Source: Deltaproteobacteria bacterium (GTDB taxonomy: Bacteria > Desulfobacterota > GWC2-55-46). Taken from it: a stretch of DNA of 64,000 bases. The stretch is from NCBI GenBank assembly GCA_016182655.1, contig JACPGB010000028.1, positions 1 through 64,000 of the forward strand. The letters are read 5' to 3'. Below, piece after piece: positions 43,346 to 51,954 of the stretch. The notes beneath the pieces are model-generated. The model had not been told where the DNA came from, made no database searches, and worked only from the letters and a program-made list of their open reading frames with translations. A program made the position numbers and the translations under genes. The stretch's first letter is position 1; the number at the start of each line of letters is the position of its first letter.

Positions 43346-43551
43346 AAAGCAAGACGAGTGCATATCGAGTTAGACGGAAAACACGAAATCCGTTTCGGCT
43401 TCCATCCGGTCGGAATTCTCGACCTGAGGCTTGGGGGAGTCAGGCCTAAGTTAACCAAAATGTAACCTATGTCCATAGGTTAAAATGTAACCCATGTGCA
43501 TGTTGCACAAAAAACGCGACAAGCCGCGGGATATTAGGCCCTGAGAGAGAA

Positions 43552-43587
43552 AATAAAAAGCCCCCGTCGCTTGCGCAACGGGGGCCG
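43552..43587 (-). terminator. Intrinsic terminator after TPR gene
   Basis: Minus strand GCCCCCGTTGCGC pairs with GCGACGGGGGC, then TTTTTATTTT, 17 nt after the stop codon. Confidence 0.88.
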
Positions 43588-43604
43588 GAACATTCTTTAA
43601 TAAA

Positions 43605-44039
43605 TCAATGCGCGAGCCGTACCGCCAACATCCCAAGGAACCTGTTTACAGAGCTCTGTCTCGGGAGGAACCCTATTACAGGTTTCCTTCTGAGCCCCAG
43701 CCCCTTCATCTCCTGAAGGAGGGCTCTGTTGTCGTTGTCGAACTTCAGCCCCTTCCTGAAGGCCCGGACCGCAACGGATTTCTGTCCGTTAAGGATGAAT
43801 ATCCTTCCCAGGTTCAGGTATATCTCCGGGTTGTAAAACTCCCTTTCAGCCGCCATGAGGCAGAGGGATATTGCCTTGTCGTAGTTTCCCTCTTCTGTTG
43901 CGAGGCACAAAGCGTAATAAGACATCGCCGTAGGGTGTTGCGTGAAGCAGAGGTCCTCGTCGAATACCCCGAGCGCTTCCCGATAGCGCCCGTCTCTTGC
44001 CAGCCCCATCCCCTTTTCGATCAAATCGCTTGTCTCCAT
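43605..44039 (-). CDS. TPR-repeat protein
   Basis: 144 residues with about three tetratricopeptide repeats: LIEKGMGLARDGRYREALGVFDEDL, SYYALCLATEEGNYDKAISLCLMA, IYLNLGRIFILNGQKSVAVRAFRKGLKFD. The C-terminus is basic (LRRKPVIGFLPRQSS). TPRs bind proteins. It lies 264 nt downstream of the Hsp70-like gene on the same strand, so it might be an accessory of that operon, though the gap argues for independent expression. Confidence 0.8.
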   Translation of the reverse strand: METSDLIEKGMGLARDGRYREALGVFDEDLCFTQHPTAMSYYALCLATEEGNYDKAISLCLMAAEREFYNPEIYLNLGRIFILNGQKSVAVRAFRKGLKFDNDNRALLQEMKGLGLRRKPVIGFLPRQSSVNRFLGMLAVRLAH

Positions 44040-44303
44040 GAACCGCCCTCCTCGCCTGGTTTGCCTGGTTTTTTCGCCTGTTTTCGTGGAACGCCCTGAC
44101 TATCAAGACCAAATAAATCAAATAAAACAAAGGCTTGCATAGAGAAGCTGGAAATGCGTGGTGCGGGAGCAAGGTAAAGGCGCGCAGGGTACCCAAGGTA
44201 CTCAGGATTTTGCCTCAAACCCGGGTACAGTATACCCGAAGGGGCCTCGTTTTTAATGTGATGGATGTCACTGCAACGAAAAGAGGAGGGATAAAAAAGG
44301 GGG

Positions 44304-46973
44304 TTACTGGAGTCTTATATCGGTCTCAAGTGCCTTGTTTTCAGGGCCGTAGACTACTTTCAAGCGCCCGCCCTCGTCGACTGAAAGGGTTACCTCGGTC
44401 GAGCCCTGTATCGGATTATTAAACGGGAGCGAGACCGTCCGCATGCCCTCGAGACCCAAGCCCGCGATCTCCCTTATCTCCTGCTTGAGGAACTCGATGC
44501 CGCCTTCCAGTGTCCACCTCCTGGCGATGAGCCCCTCGGGGACCTCGAAAAGCTCGAGCGTCATCTCGCTCTGCTCACCCAACTTCCTCGCCGGGGCGAC
44601 CGAGAAAGTCTTCTCCAGCGGAAGGGTCTCCCCCTTCTCGAGGACTATGCAGTAGGAGTGCGTCTCTTCCTTGCCCGCGGGCGCGTACCTTACGGCGTAG
44701 GCCAGACCCAGGTGCCTGTCGGTTATGTCCTTCGTCGCGTAGAGCGCCGCGCCGGAGGCCACGGCTGACAGGGGGCTATGGTCGTATATGGCGTTCTCTT
44801 TCCTCAACCTGGGGAAGAGGTCCCCTATCTTGGCCTTGAAGGACGGTATCTGCGAGGAACCCCCTGTAAGGAGGACCGCCTCAAGCCTCTCCTTTTTGAC
44901 GCCGACCTTCTCGGCCCTTCTGAGCACGTACGAGACCGTCCTGTCTATGAACTTATAGAACTCGTTCCTCTCGAGCACCTCTTCGAATTCGGTCCTCGTT
45001 ACGCGCGCGACCTCTCGCCCCTCCCACTCGAACGGGACCTCGTCCTTGTCCGACAACGCTATCTTTATGTGCTCGGCCTTGTGTATGAGCCTGTACGGCA
45101 GGTTCTCGGCCTCAAGGCCGATCATGCCGGCAAGGTGGCGCGCGAGCCAGATGTCGATATCATGCCCGCCAAGCAACTGCGCTCGCTCGGGCTTCGATAC
45201 GACATGGACCTCCTTGAGGTTCAGCCTTAAGACCATCGTGTTCAGGGTCGAGCCGCCGAAGTCTATGAGCATGACGACCTTGTCCCTCTCCTCCACGACC
45301 TGGTAGCCGACGGCCGCGGCAAGGGGCTCCTCTATGAACTCGACCTTCGAGCCCTTCATGTGGCGCGCGGCGATTCCCGAGAGCGCGGCCTTGTAGTCCT
45401 GATAGCCGATCGGCACCGTGATGTAGATCGTCTCGGCGACGCTCTTCGTCCCGAACGGGAGCCAGCCGCCGGGGACCGTGGCCTTACGCAGGTGCTGGGA
45501 GAGGAGTTTCAGGAACCTCTCCATGTAGTCCCTGCCCCTGGCGTTGCCCTCAAGGAGCATCTGCTTTATGTTGACTATCGGGTTCTCCTCGGCGACCTCC
45601 GTCCCGATGTTGTTCGTCTCGGCGCTTAAGACCGTAGGCACGACGAGCGTGCCGTCGCTGTAGCGCCTCGTTATCATCGGGAGCGGCAGGAACTCCGGGT
45701 CGGCCCCCCTGCCGCCGGCCCTCCTCCTCATGATGACGGTGTTAGTCGCGCCGAGGTCTATGGCGATGGTGTCGCCGGCGGACTCCGTCTTCCTCTGTAT
45801 GTAGCGCCCCTGCCCGTCCGGGTTCCGCTCCTTTACGAAGAGCGGCCTTTCTATCTCCCGGCCGTGGTAAGTCTTCTCGAGCGTGACGAGGCGGTCGACG
45901 ACTTTCCTTACCGCATCGCGGAGCCCCTTCGGCTGTACCCATACGTGGGTATACGGCTTCAAAATCTCTATGAACCGCGTGTCGTTGAGTTTTGTCCCGA
46001 ACTTCTCGATCTCGGTTGCGAGTGTCGTCGCGTACTTCTCCCTGGTGAACCGCTTCTGCTTCGACTCCTTCATCCCGAGCTCCTCGGCCGAAAGGATGAA
46101 GTCGACGACGTCGAGCACCTCGACGTCGCCCATCCACTTCTTTACGGTAAAAAATGAGAGCGCCTGCTCGACGGCTTCCTTGAGAATGGGGAAGAACTCG
46201 GGGGTCTTGGGCAGGACCTGTATCATCTCGATGAGGTTGTACTCCCTGGCGAACGGGTCTGTCGAGTCCGTAGCGGCCTTGAATGCGCCCCTCATGGCCT
46301 CGACGCGGAGCTCCGCGCAGCCCTCGACCGCCTTCAGCTCCTCGGCAATGAAAAGCATGGCGTACTTCCTGTAATAGGGCTCGGTAAGTATGCCTATGGC
46401 CTCCATCGCCCGCCTGACGCCATCTTTGTAGACGTCGAGGAACGCTCCGTCCTTGGGCATCGCCTTCGCGATCCCGAGCAGAGTGTACCTCCTGTAGAAG
46501 TCCTCGTCGCTCGCCTTCGGGAGGTCCTTGGCGACGAGCTCTATCGCCCTGTCCTTAAGCCTCGGCTTGTCGGCGAGCCCGAGCGCGAGCCTCCACGCGC
46601 GGACCCTCGACGGCAGAAACTCCGCGGTCTTCGGCATCTCGTTTGCGAGCTTCATGAGCTCGGTCGTCCTGTACTGGTGCTCATCGAGGGAGTCGGCGGC
46701 GTTTATGGCCTCGTCGACGGCGTCGGCGTAAAAGGGGCGGAAGAGCTCGGTATTGGGGAGTTCCTTTATATAGTCGAGGACGGCCTTCCTCTTTTCAGAC
46801 GGGTCGCCGACCTTGTCGATCAGTTCGTAGGCGAGCTTGAAGAGCACGAGAGCGTCGGCGCTCTTCGGGAGTTCCCGGACCGCCTTCATGAGGACGCCCC
46901 TTAACGGCTCGTCAAAGGCCGAGCCGTCCCTAACTGCGTAGAGCGCCTGTCTTGCCTTTTCCAGATCCGTCAT
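44304..46973 (-). CDS. Hsp70-like ATPase with N-terminal helical-repeat region
   Basis: 889 residues. The first about 280 form five or six helical repeats of about 48 residues, several marked by a LPKT/LPKS/MPKT turn (VRELPKSAD, NEMPKTAEF, VLPKTPEF). An Hsp70 ATPase follows from about 402: TIAIDLGATNTVIMRRR (phosphate 1), FIEEPLAAAVGYQ, LIDFGGSTLNTMVL (phosphate 2) and LLTGGSSQIPSFK (adenosine). The C-terminal client-like part is short. It is too divergent to be DnaK. The start overlaps the radical SAM stop by 4 nt, in an operon with the AAA-M41 protease. Confidence 0.87.
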   Translation of the reverse strand: MTDLEKARQALYAVRDGSAFDEPLRGVLMKAVRELPKSADALVLFKLAYELIDKVGDPSEKRKAVLDYIKELPNTELFRPFYADAVDEAINAADSLDEHQYRTTELMKLANEMPKTAEFLPSRVRAWRLALGLADKPRLKDRAIELVAKDLPKASDEDFYRRYTLLGIAKAMPKDGAFLDVYKDGVRRAMEAIGILTEPYYRKYAMLFIAEELKAVEGCAELRVEAMRGAFKAATDSTDPFAREYNLIEMIQVLPKTPEFFPILKEAVEQALSFFTVKKWMGDVEVLDVVDFILSAEELGMKESKQKRFTREKYATTLATEIEKFGTKLNDTRFIEILKPYTHVWVQPKGLRDAVRKVVDRLVTLEKTYHGREIERPLFVKERNPDGQGRYIQRKTESAGDTIAIDLGATNTVIMRRRAGGRGADPEFLPLPMITRRYSDGTLVVPTVLSAETNNIGTEVAEENPIVNIKQMLLEGNARGRDYMERFLKLLSQHLRKATVPGGWLPFGTKSVAETIYITVPIGYQDYKAALSGIAARHMKGSKVEFIEEPLAAAVGYQVVEERDKVVMLIDFGGSTLNTMVLRLNLKEVHVVSKPERAQLLGGHDIDIWLARHLAGMIGLEAENLPYRLIHKAEHIKIALSDKDEVPFEWEGREVARVTRTEFEEVLERNEFYKFIDRTVSYVLRRAEKVGVKKERLEAVLLTGGSSQIPSFKAKIGDLFPRLRKENAIYDHSPLSAVASGAALYATKDITDRHLGLAYAVRYAPAGKEETHSYCIVLEKGETLPLEKTFSVAPARKLGEQSEMTLELFEVPEGLIARRWTLEGGIEFLKQEIREIAGLGLEGMRTVSLPFNNPIQGSTEVTLSVDEGGRLKVVYGPENKALETDIRLQ

Positions 46974-47542
46974 CTGCCGAAACCCGCCCTGAAGGGGACC
47001 CTGCTGAACCCCGTCTCGACTATCGACCCGTCCTTCTTTATCGTCACTTCGACCTTGCCGTCCATGATGAAGTCTTCTTTGGAATATCTATTGGTGAGAA
47101 AGTGGAATCCCTGGTTGCTCGAGCCCCGCGCAAGGAGCGTGGGTTCTTTCTCGGTTTCGATGAACGGCCCGTCCACGAGGACGTCTATGTATTTCAACGC
47201 TTCTCGCGCGGCCTCTATCTTATTCAACTCCTCTATCGTGTAGCCGGTGTATACGATGGTGGAAAGAGAGCGCTCTCTCGCGGCTTTCAGGAGAAGGATG
47301 AGCCCTTCGGTCTGGGCGAACGGCTCACCGCCGCTTACGGTAATGCCCTCGACCGGGGTCTGTATCCGTTCGAATATCCCATCGATCGGGAGGAACTCCT
47401 TTATCCCGAACGAATGCGTCTCCGGGTTGAAGCACCCGCCGCACAGGCGCGCGCACCCCTGGAAAAATACGACGAGGCGCGCGCCGGGGCCGTTCACTCG
47501 CGACGACGGTATTACGGCGTGTATGTTCAACTGTGTCTTCAT
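46970..47542 (-). CDS. NrdG-like radical SAM protein
   Basis: 190 residues, a compact radical SAM enzyme. It opens LNIHAVIPSSRVNGPGARLVVFFQGC; the cluster motif is CARLCGGC (Cx3CxxC), with GITVSGGEPFAQ (SAM-binding GGE), TIVYTGYTIEEL and VDGPFIETEKEP. The pattern is of activating enzymes such as NrdG, which put a glycyl radical on a partner. No ribonucleotide reductase or glycyl-radical enzyme is near, so the partner may be a product of this operon. It ends over the Hsp70-like start. Confidence 0.88.
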   Translation of the reverse strand: MKTQLNIHAVIPSSRVNGPGARLVVFFQGCARLCGGCFNPETHSFGIKEFLPIDGIFERIQTPVEGITVSGGEPFAQTEGLILLLKAARERSLSTIVYTGYTIEELNKIEAAREALKYIDVLVDGPFIETEKEPTLLARGSSNQGFHFLTNRYSKEDFIMDGKVEVTIKKDGSIVETGFSRVPFRAGFGR

Positions 47543-47585
47543 TGTATTATGGTCTTCGGATAGGCCGTGAAGGGCTGGAGAGTAG

Positions 47586-47768
47586 TCAGTCGGAATCCAC
47601 CTTGAGCTTTATCTCCCTCTCGAAGACCTCGTCCTTCTCGGTAAAACTCTCCATCTCTCCCAATACCTTCGTCAGGTGGTCGGCGACATCCTTGCAGTCC
47701 TTGTAGATAGTGGAGTCTATCTCGACCCTGCCGTCGGCTGTGATCCTTATCTTTATCTGTCTGTCCAT
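47586..47768 (-). CDS. DUF2997-family small protein
   Basis: 60 residues: IKIRITADGRVEIDSTIYKDCKDVADHLTKVLGEMESF. This is the short beta-beta-alpha pattern of DUF2997, usually met beside DUF1257 proteins. The single cysteine (KDCKD) is a family feature. Function unknown. It lies 24 nt after the DUF1257 gene and 43 nt before the radical SAM gene. Assignment from memory of the family pattern. Confidence 0.75.
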   Translation of the reverse strand: MDRQIKIRITADGRVEIDSTIYKDCKDVADHLTKVLGEMESFTEKDEVFEREIKLKVDSD

Positions 47769-47792
47769 CGGGGCGCTCTCCTTTCGGCGGCC

Positions 47793-48131
47793 TTAACCCT
47801 TGAGCAGTATCTGTATCTCGCCTGAGGTCTCCGTCTCCTTCGATATCTCGAAGTCGAGCGGCAGGTTGTCCTTTATCGACTCGTAGGCGTAAATCTGTTT
47901 TAATCTGTCCGAGAACCTGTTTACGACCCTATTGTCTCCGCCGACCTGGTAATTGCCGGACTTCTCCTGCGAGAGCGTTATCATGTCGCCGTCCCTGTCG
48001 ACCTCTATCTCCTCTTTCCTGTCGTTCTTGACGAAGTTCGTTATCTCGCCGCGCTTCTTTAACTCCTCGAGCGCCGCGATCAGGTATTTCTTGCTGGAGA
48101 GCTGTGTCTTTATTACCGTATAGAAGGACAT
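47793..48131 (-). CDS. DUF1257 (Ycf35-like) protein
   Basis: 112 residues: MSFYTVIKTQLSSKKYLIAALEELK at the start, then IEVDRDGDMITLSQEKSGNYQVGGD and FSDRLKQIYAYESIKDNL, ending in a beta strand (TSGEIQILLKG). This layout is that of DUF1257, known as Ycf35 in cyanobacteria and plastids and of unknown function. It follows the Ycf46-like AAA gene by 92 nt. Linkage of Ycf35- and Ycf46-type proteins strengthens both calls. Confidence 0.78.
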   Translation of the reverse strand: MSFYTVIKTQLSSKKYLIAALEELKKRGEITNFVKNDRKEEIEVDRDGDMITLSQEKSGNYQVGGDNRVVNRFSDRLKQIYAYESIKDNLPLDFEISKETETSGEIQILLKG

Positions 48132-48223
48132 TGAGACCTCCTTGATGGCTCCGCGCCGGATTATAATGACAGCCCCGGGCGGGTACCTGTTACGCTACGC
48201 CTGGACCCAAACAGCCCCGGCCC

Positions 48224-50359
48224 CTACTCTACCGGGTTCTCCTTGAAAAACTTCATGATGGCGTCGCCGTTCATCAGGACCTCTTTCGAGAGCCTCTCCA
48301 CGAAGGACATGAGGACGTCCTTGTTCCTCGAGATTATCCCGGCAGAGACCTCCTTGGCGGAGTCCAGTATCTTCTGGATGTCGTCCAGGACTTCGCTGCC
48401 GGAAGTCAACGCGAAGTCCTGTAGCACCACGAGGGATTTGTTCCTCATTATATCGCCGAAGCCGTACTCGACGACCATCCTCTTGGCTATATGGGTCGCC
48501 TGTATGAGGTCGTGGGACGCGCCTACGGTCTTGGAGTCGCCGCCTATGAGCTCGTCCTCGGCTACCATGCCCCCGAGTATCACGCCTATTTCCTTTTCGA
48601 GGTCCTTTTTCGTGAACGTCGTCCTTATGGCCTCATCCACCGGTATGTAGGCGCTGAAGTTCTTATAGTTGTCCACGGAGACGAAGGCCGGGGTCTTGTT
48701 GAAGTGTATCTTCATGAGTATGCAGTGGCCCGCCTCGTGTATGGCGATGTTCTTCTTCTCGTAGTCGGTAAGGGACTCCGCCCTCTGGAGGAAGAGGGAC
48801 TTGGAAGCCGGACGCGCCCTCTGGTGGCTCCAGGTGCGGAGCTCCTCTATCTCCTCTTTTTTCAAGACCGAAAGGGGCGTTATGTGCCTTATCGCGGAAA
48901 GGAGCGCATCCTGCGTGACATCGAGGGCAAGTAGCCCGTCGATCATGTCCTCGACCTCCTTGGAGGACTCTCCGCCGTGGAGGTTGTTGAAGGTGGTGAC
49001 GACGGCGTCCTTTACCGCCTGCTCGATCTCTGCGCCGGTGAAGCCCTGGCTGTTCTGCGCGAGCTCGCGGAGGTTGAGCCTGTTCATGTTCTGGATGCGC
49101 CTTTCGAGGTGGATCCTGTATATCTCCTCCCGCTCTTCCTGGCTGGGGAGATCGACGAAGAAGACCTCGTCGTACCTGCCCTTTCTCCAGAGCTCGGGCG
49201 GGAGGTTCTTGGGCTCGTTGGCGGTCGATATGACGAAGACCGGGTTCTCTTTTTCCTGCAACCATGTAATGAAAGTGCCGAAGACCCTCATCTGCGTGCC
49301 GGAGTCGCCCTGATAGCCGCCGATGCCGCCGAATGCCTTGTCTATCTCGTCTATCCAGAGTATGCAGGGGCTCACCGCCTCCGCAAGCTGTATGCACCTT
49401 CTGATGTTTTTCTCGGATTCACCGACCGTTGAGCCGAAGAGGCGGCCCACGTCGAGCCTGAGTAACGGCAGGTTCCAGATGCCCGCGAGCGCCTTGCAAC
49501 ATAAGCTCTTGCCGGAACCTGGCACGCCTATCAGAAGGAGGCCCTTGGGGATGTCGAGCCCGAGGGTCGATATCTTGTCCTTTGAGAGGCGGAAGACGTG
49601 CTCCCTTTCGACGAACCACTTCTTTATTTCAGAGAGTCCGCCGATGTTCTCGATGGTCTCCCTGTGCGGGTAGTAGTCGAGTATCCTCTGCTTCTTTATT
49701 ATCTGCTGTTTTTCGTCCTGTATGTAGGAGATGCAGTCTTCGTTAAGGAAGCCGTTGTTGAGGCTTATGGCCTTCCTTATGACCCTCCTTACGTTGTCCA
49801 TGGAAAGGCCCTGGAGTGACTTGTACAGGATGGAGCGGGTCGCGGCGTGCCATTTCTCGGGGATCAAGTGGCCGTAGGTCGTGGAGACCATCTCGGCTAT
49901 CTCGTCGTAGTCGGGCAGAGATAGTTCAAGGACGACCATGTCCTCTTCGAGCTCCGGCGGTATCTCGCTTAAGGTCGGAGAGAGTATGCAGACGGTGTTG
50001 AGGGTGTGGCGCTCGTCCATGATCGTTGGCAAATCCCTGAATTTTCTAAGGAATTCGTGGGAGTTGAAGTAGCTGGCAATGTCTTTTAAAAGGAATATGT
50101 TATTGGTGTTCTCGCCTTTGGTTATCTTCTCTTCGATGGTGGAGAGTATCTTCTCCTTCCCCATCTGCTCCCGTTTCTTCTTCTCGCCCCCATATAAGCC
50201 CCTCGATACGGACCAGGACCAGAAGGTGAACTTCATCGACTCGGAAAGGGACTCGATTATCCGCTCGACCCTTCTTTCCTCGAAAGAGACGAGCCAGAGG
50301 ATAGGATACCTCGCCTCCATGTGTATCCTTATCTCGTTTTCGAAGTCTTTGGTCTTCAT
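48224..50359 (-). CDS. Ycf46-like AAA+ ATPase fused to FtsH-type (M41) zinc protease domain
   Basis: 711 residues. Residues 1-230 resemble the Ycf46 N-terminal region (EIRIHMEARYPILWLVSFEE). The AAA+ core (about 235-430) has Walker A GVPGSGKS (278-285), Walker B ILWIDEID (333-340) and an arginine-finger-like WRKGRYDEVFFVDLP. The C-terminal part (about 530-705) has the zinc site HEAGH (541-545) and GGDSKTVGASHDLIQATHIAKRM, matching the FtsH third-ligand region. No transmembrane helix is visible, so it should be a soluble ATP-dependent protease, unlike FtsH. First gene of a five-gene operon. Confidence 0.9.
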   Translation of the reverse strand: MKTKDFENEIRIHMEARYPILWLVSFEERRVERIIESLSESMKFTFWSWSVSRGLYGGEKKKREQMGKEKILSTIEEKITKGENTNNIFLLKDIASYFNSHEFLRKFRDLPTIMDERHTLNTVCILSPTLSEIPPELEEDMVVLELSLPDYDEIAEMVSTTYGHLIPEKWHAATRSILYKSLQGLSMDNVRRVIRKAISLNNGFLNEDCISYIQDEKQQIIKKQRILDYYPHRETIENIGGLSEIKKWFVEREHVFRLSKDKISTLGLDIPKGLLLIGVPGSGKSLCCKALAGIWNLPLLRLDVGRLFGSTVGESEKNIRRCIQLAEAVSPCILWIDEIDKAFGGIGGYQGDSGTQMRVFGTFITWLQEKENPVFVISTANEPKNLPPELWRKGRYDEVFFVDLPSQEEREEIYRIHLERRIQNMNRLNLRELAQNSQGFTGAEIEQAVKDAVVTTFNNLHGGESSKEVEDMIDGLLALDVTQDALLSAIRHITPLSVLKKEEIEELRTWSHQRARPASKSLFLQRAESLTDYEKKNIAIHEAGHCILMKIHFNKTPAFVSVDNYKNFSAYIPVDEAIRTTFTKKDLEKEIGVILGGMVAEDELIGGDSKTVGASHDLIQATHIAKRMVVEYGFGDIMRNKSLVVLQDFALTSGSEVLDDIQKILDSAKEVSAGIISRNKDVLMSFVERLSKEVLMNGDAIMKFFKENPVE

Positions 50360-50388
50360 CTGACACCCTTTAGGCTGCCTCTATTTTG

Positions 50389-50419
50389 ATTATATCATAA
50401 CATACTATGCGATTGTCTT
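50389..50419 (-). promoter_or_regulatory. Promoter of the AAA-M41/Hsp70 operon
   Basis: Minus strand TGATATAAT, an extended -10 with perfect TATAAT, and AAGACA 19 nt upstream as a weak -35. About 30 nt before the ATG. No heat-shock sigma32 pattern was seen. Confidence 0.65.
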
Positions 50420-50505
50420 GGAACCTGAAAACCTCTTGTATTAAGGCTGGATACGCTATATTTGGGGGATAAGCCGGATTTTAGCATACTTCAGTTGAAA
50501 TCCAA

Positions 50506-50538
50506 CAAAAAAAGAGGCGCATCTCTCGCGCCTCTTTA
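50506..50538 (-). terminator. Intrinsic terminator after DUF1328 gene
   Basis: Minus strand AAAGAGGCGC pairs with GCGCCTCTTT around GAGAGAT, followed by TTTTG. Confidence 0.85.
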
Positions 50539-50607
50539 ACCGTCAAAAAACGGCTTTAAAGGGCCTTAAGGCCCCCGTTATTCATCCGTTGTAAGCGGGG
50601 TCGTGCC

Positions 50608-50775
50608 TTAGACGGCAGGTCTCCCGCGGCCGACCACGAGTGAGACGACGAAGAGTATGACGAAAATGACGAAGAGGAGTTTCGCAATCCATGCCGCGGT
50701 TCCCGCTATGCCGCCAAAACCCAAGACCGCCGCGATGATCGCTACGATCAGAAAAGTCACTGCCCATGAAAGCAT
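50608..50775 (-). CDS. DUF1328 (YtjA-like) small membrane protein
   Basis: A 55-residue protein too short for the ORF track: [20 protein letters not shown], then [20 protein letters not shown] and [15 protein letters not shown]. It has two membrane helices and the GFGGIAG turn typical of DUF1328/YtjA peptides, common stress-associated membrane peptides of unknown role. AGAGGTGAT lies about 9 nt before the ATG and a terminator follows. The overlapping 85-residue ORF at 50582 is an out-of-frame shadow. Confidence 0.9.
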   Translation of the reverse strand: MLSWAVTFLIVAIIAAVLGFGGIAGTAAWIAKLLFVIFVILFVVSLVVGRGRPAV

Positions 50776-50889
50776 GACGACATATCACCTCTTTCCTTGC
50801 AAGGAACATGCTCATTGACCTCCTGTTTTTAGTATACAACCGGCGGAAGAGTAGTCAAATTGCATGAAGGAGCCCTATCCTATGCCGTC

Positions 50890-51105
50890 ATTCCCGCGTG
50901 CTTAAAGCGGGGATCCAGCGTCTTACGCAAAGGTCTCCTTTCCCAAGGGGGACAAAGGGGGAATAAAAGCGAACCATAATCTCCCCCCACCCCTCTTTAG
51001 AAAAGAGGGGCTTGCAGACCACCCCTCCCTACCTCCACTTGTTAAGGGAAGGAGTTTTAACTTCCCCTCCTTACCAAGGAGGGGCCAGGGGAGGTCGTTT
51101 TGTCA
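50890..51105. repeat. Cluster of REP-like repeats upstream of dedA
   Basis: Includes GTCATTCCCGCGTGCTT with AAAGCGGGGATCCAG (a widespread REP-type hairpin), CCCCTCTTTAGAAAAGAGGGG, and a full family E element from about 51020 ending in GGGAGGTCGTTTT. The 489-nt gap 50776..51264 contains no gene. Confidence 0.65.
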
Positions 51106-51132
51106 TTACCCTCCCATCCTCAAAAGCTGTAA

Positions 51133-51161
51133 TTGACTTGCGGCACACACTAAATTAATAT
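51133..51161 (+). promoter_or_regulatory. Sigma70-type promoter of dedA
   Basis: TTGACT, 17-nt spacer, TAATAT, about 100 nt before the dedA ATG. The leader carries a CCCCCTTT/AAAGGGGG hairpin. Confidence 0.68.
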
Positions 51162-51264
51162 GTTGTGTCTTGTTTTTATCTTCCCCCTTTCCTAAAGGGG
51201 GATTTAGGGGGATTATTCGAAGGTAATCTCCCATGCATTCGACATAAGGCACGAAAGGAAAACG

Positions 51265-51912
51265 ATGGAATTCATAAAGGAGTTCATAGACATCTTCCTG
51301 CACCTCGACAGGCACCTGAACCTCATCATCCAGGACTACGGCGTATACACCTACGCGATACTCTTCCTCATCATTTTCTGCGAGACCGGGCTCGTGGTGA
51401 CGCCGATACTGCCAGGCGACTCGCTCCTCTTCGCCATCGGCAACTTCGCGGCAATGGGGTCGCTCCGCATAGAGTATGTCCTTATCGGGCTCTCCGTCGC
51501 CGCGATACTCGGAGACACCGTCAACTACGCCATAGGCCACTACATGGGACCCCGGGTCTTTCAGAAGACAAACAGCCGCATCTTCAAGAAGGAGTATCTG
51601 GAGAAGACCCACAAATTCTACGAGAAGTACGGCGGCAAGACCATCATCTTCGCGCGGTTCGTGCCTATCGTCCGCACCTTTGCGCCGTTCGTCGCGGGAG
51701 TCGGCGCGATGAGCTACGGCAAGTTCATCACATATAACATCGTGGGCGGGGTCCTCTGGATATGCTCGTTCGTGCTCGCGGGATACTTCTTCGGCGGGCT
51801 CCCGGCGGTAAAAAAGAACTTCACGCTCGTGATACTCGCCATCATCGTACTCTCGATATTGCCGGGGGTCATCGAGTACATAAGGCATAAGAGGAAGGGG
51901 TCGGGTAGATAG
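51265..51912 (+). CDS. DedA-family membrane protein
   Basis: 215 residues with about five membrane helices. DedA signatures: [24 protein letters not shown], the [13 protein letters not shown] helix, and [23 protein letters not shown] with the conserved Arg residues, then the C-terminal GYFFGG. DedA proteins are half-transporters, some acting as undecaprenyl-phosphate or lipid flippases and needed for proton-motive-force and envelope balance. AAAGGAAA lies before the ATG. Confidence 0.93.
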   Translation: MEFIKEFIDIFLHLDRHLNLIIQDYGVYTYAILFLIIFCETGLVVTPILPGDSLLFAIGNFAAMGSLRIEYVLIGLSVAAILGDTVNYAIGHYMGPRVFQKTNSRIFKKEYLEKTHKFYEKYGGKTIIFARFVPIVRTFAPFVAGVGAMSYGKFITYNIVGGVLWICSFVLAGYFFGGLPAVKKNFTLVILAIIVLSILPGVIEYIRHKRKGSGR

Positions 51913-51954
51913 GCTGCGCGTAGCGAACCAATCAAAACCAAACGGCCTGGACGA

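Larger units (their letters stand above)
42421..43551. other. Gene-free repeat-rich stretch
   Basis: No ORF here has a family feature or a good ribosome site. It contains a GGGTTCAG/CTGAACCC hairpin near 42533, a reversed family B unit (42726..42830), family E palindromes (42950-42975 and 43075-43112), and a family D unit (43110..43345). The last part (43440-43500) has two ATGTAACCyATG-like words. The region looks like an accumulation site for small repeats. Confidence 0.6.

Noticed and set aside
44304-46973. The missing dnaK of the hrcA operon
   Set aside because: The protein has a long extra N-terminal region, divergent ATPase motifs and no typical DnaK substrate domain or lid, so it is a different Hsp70-like family.
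50582-50839. 85-residue ORF
   Set aside because: Out-of-frame shadow of the 55-residue DUF1328 gene on the same strand.
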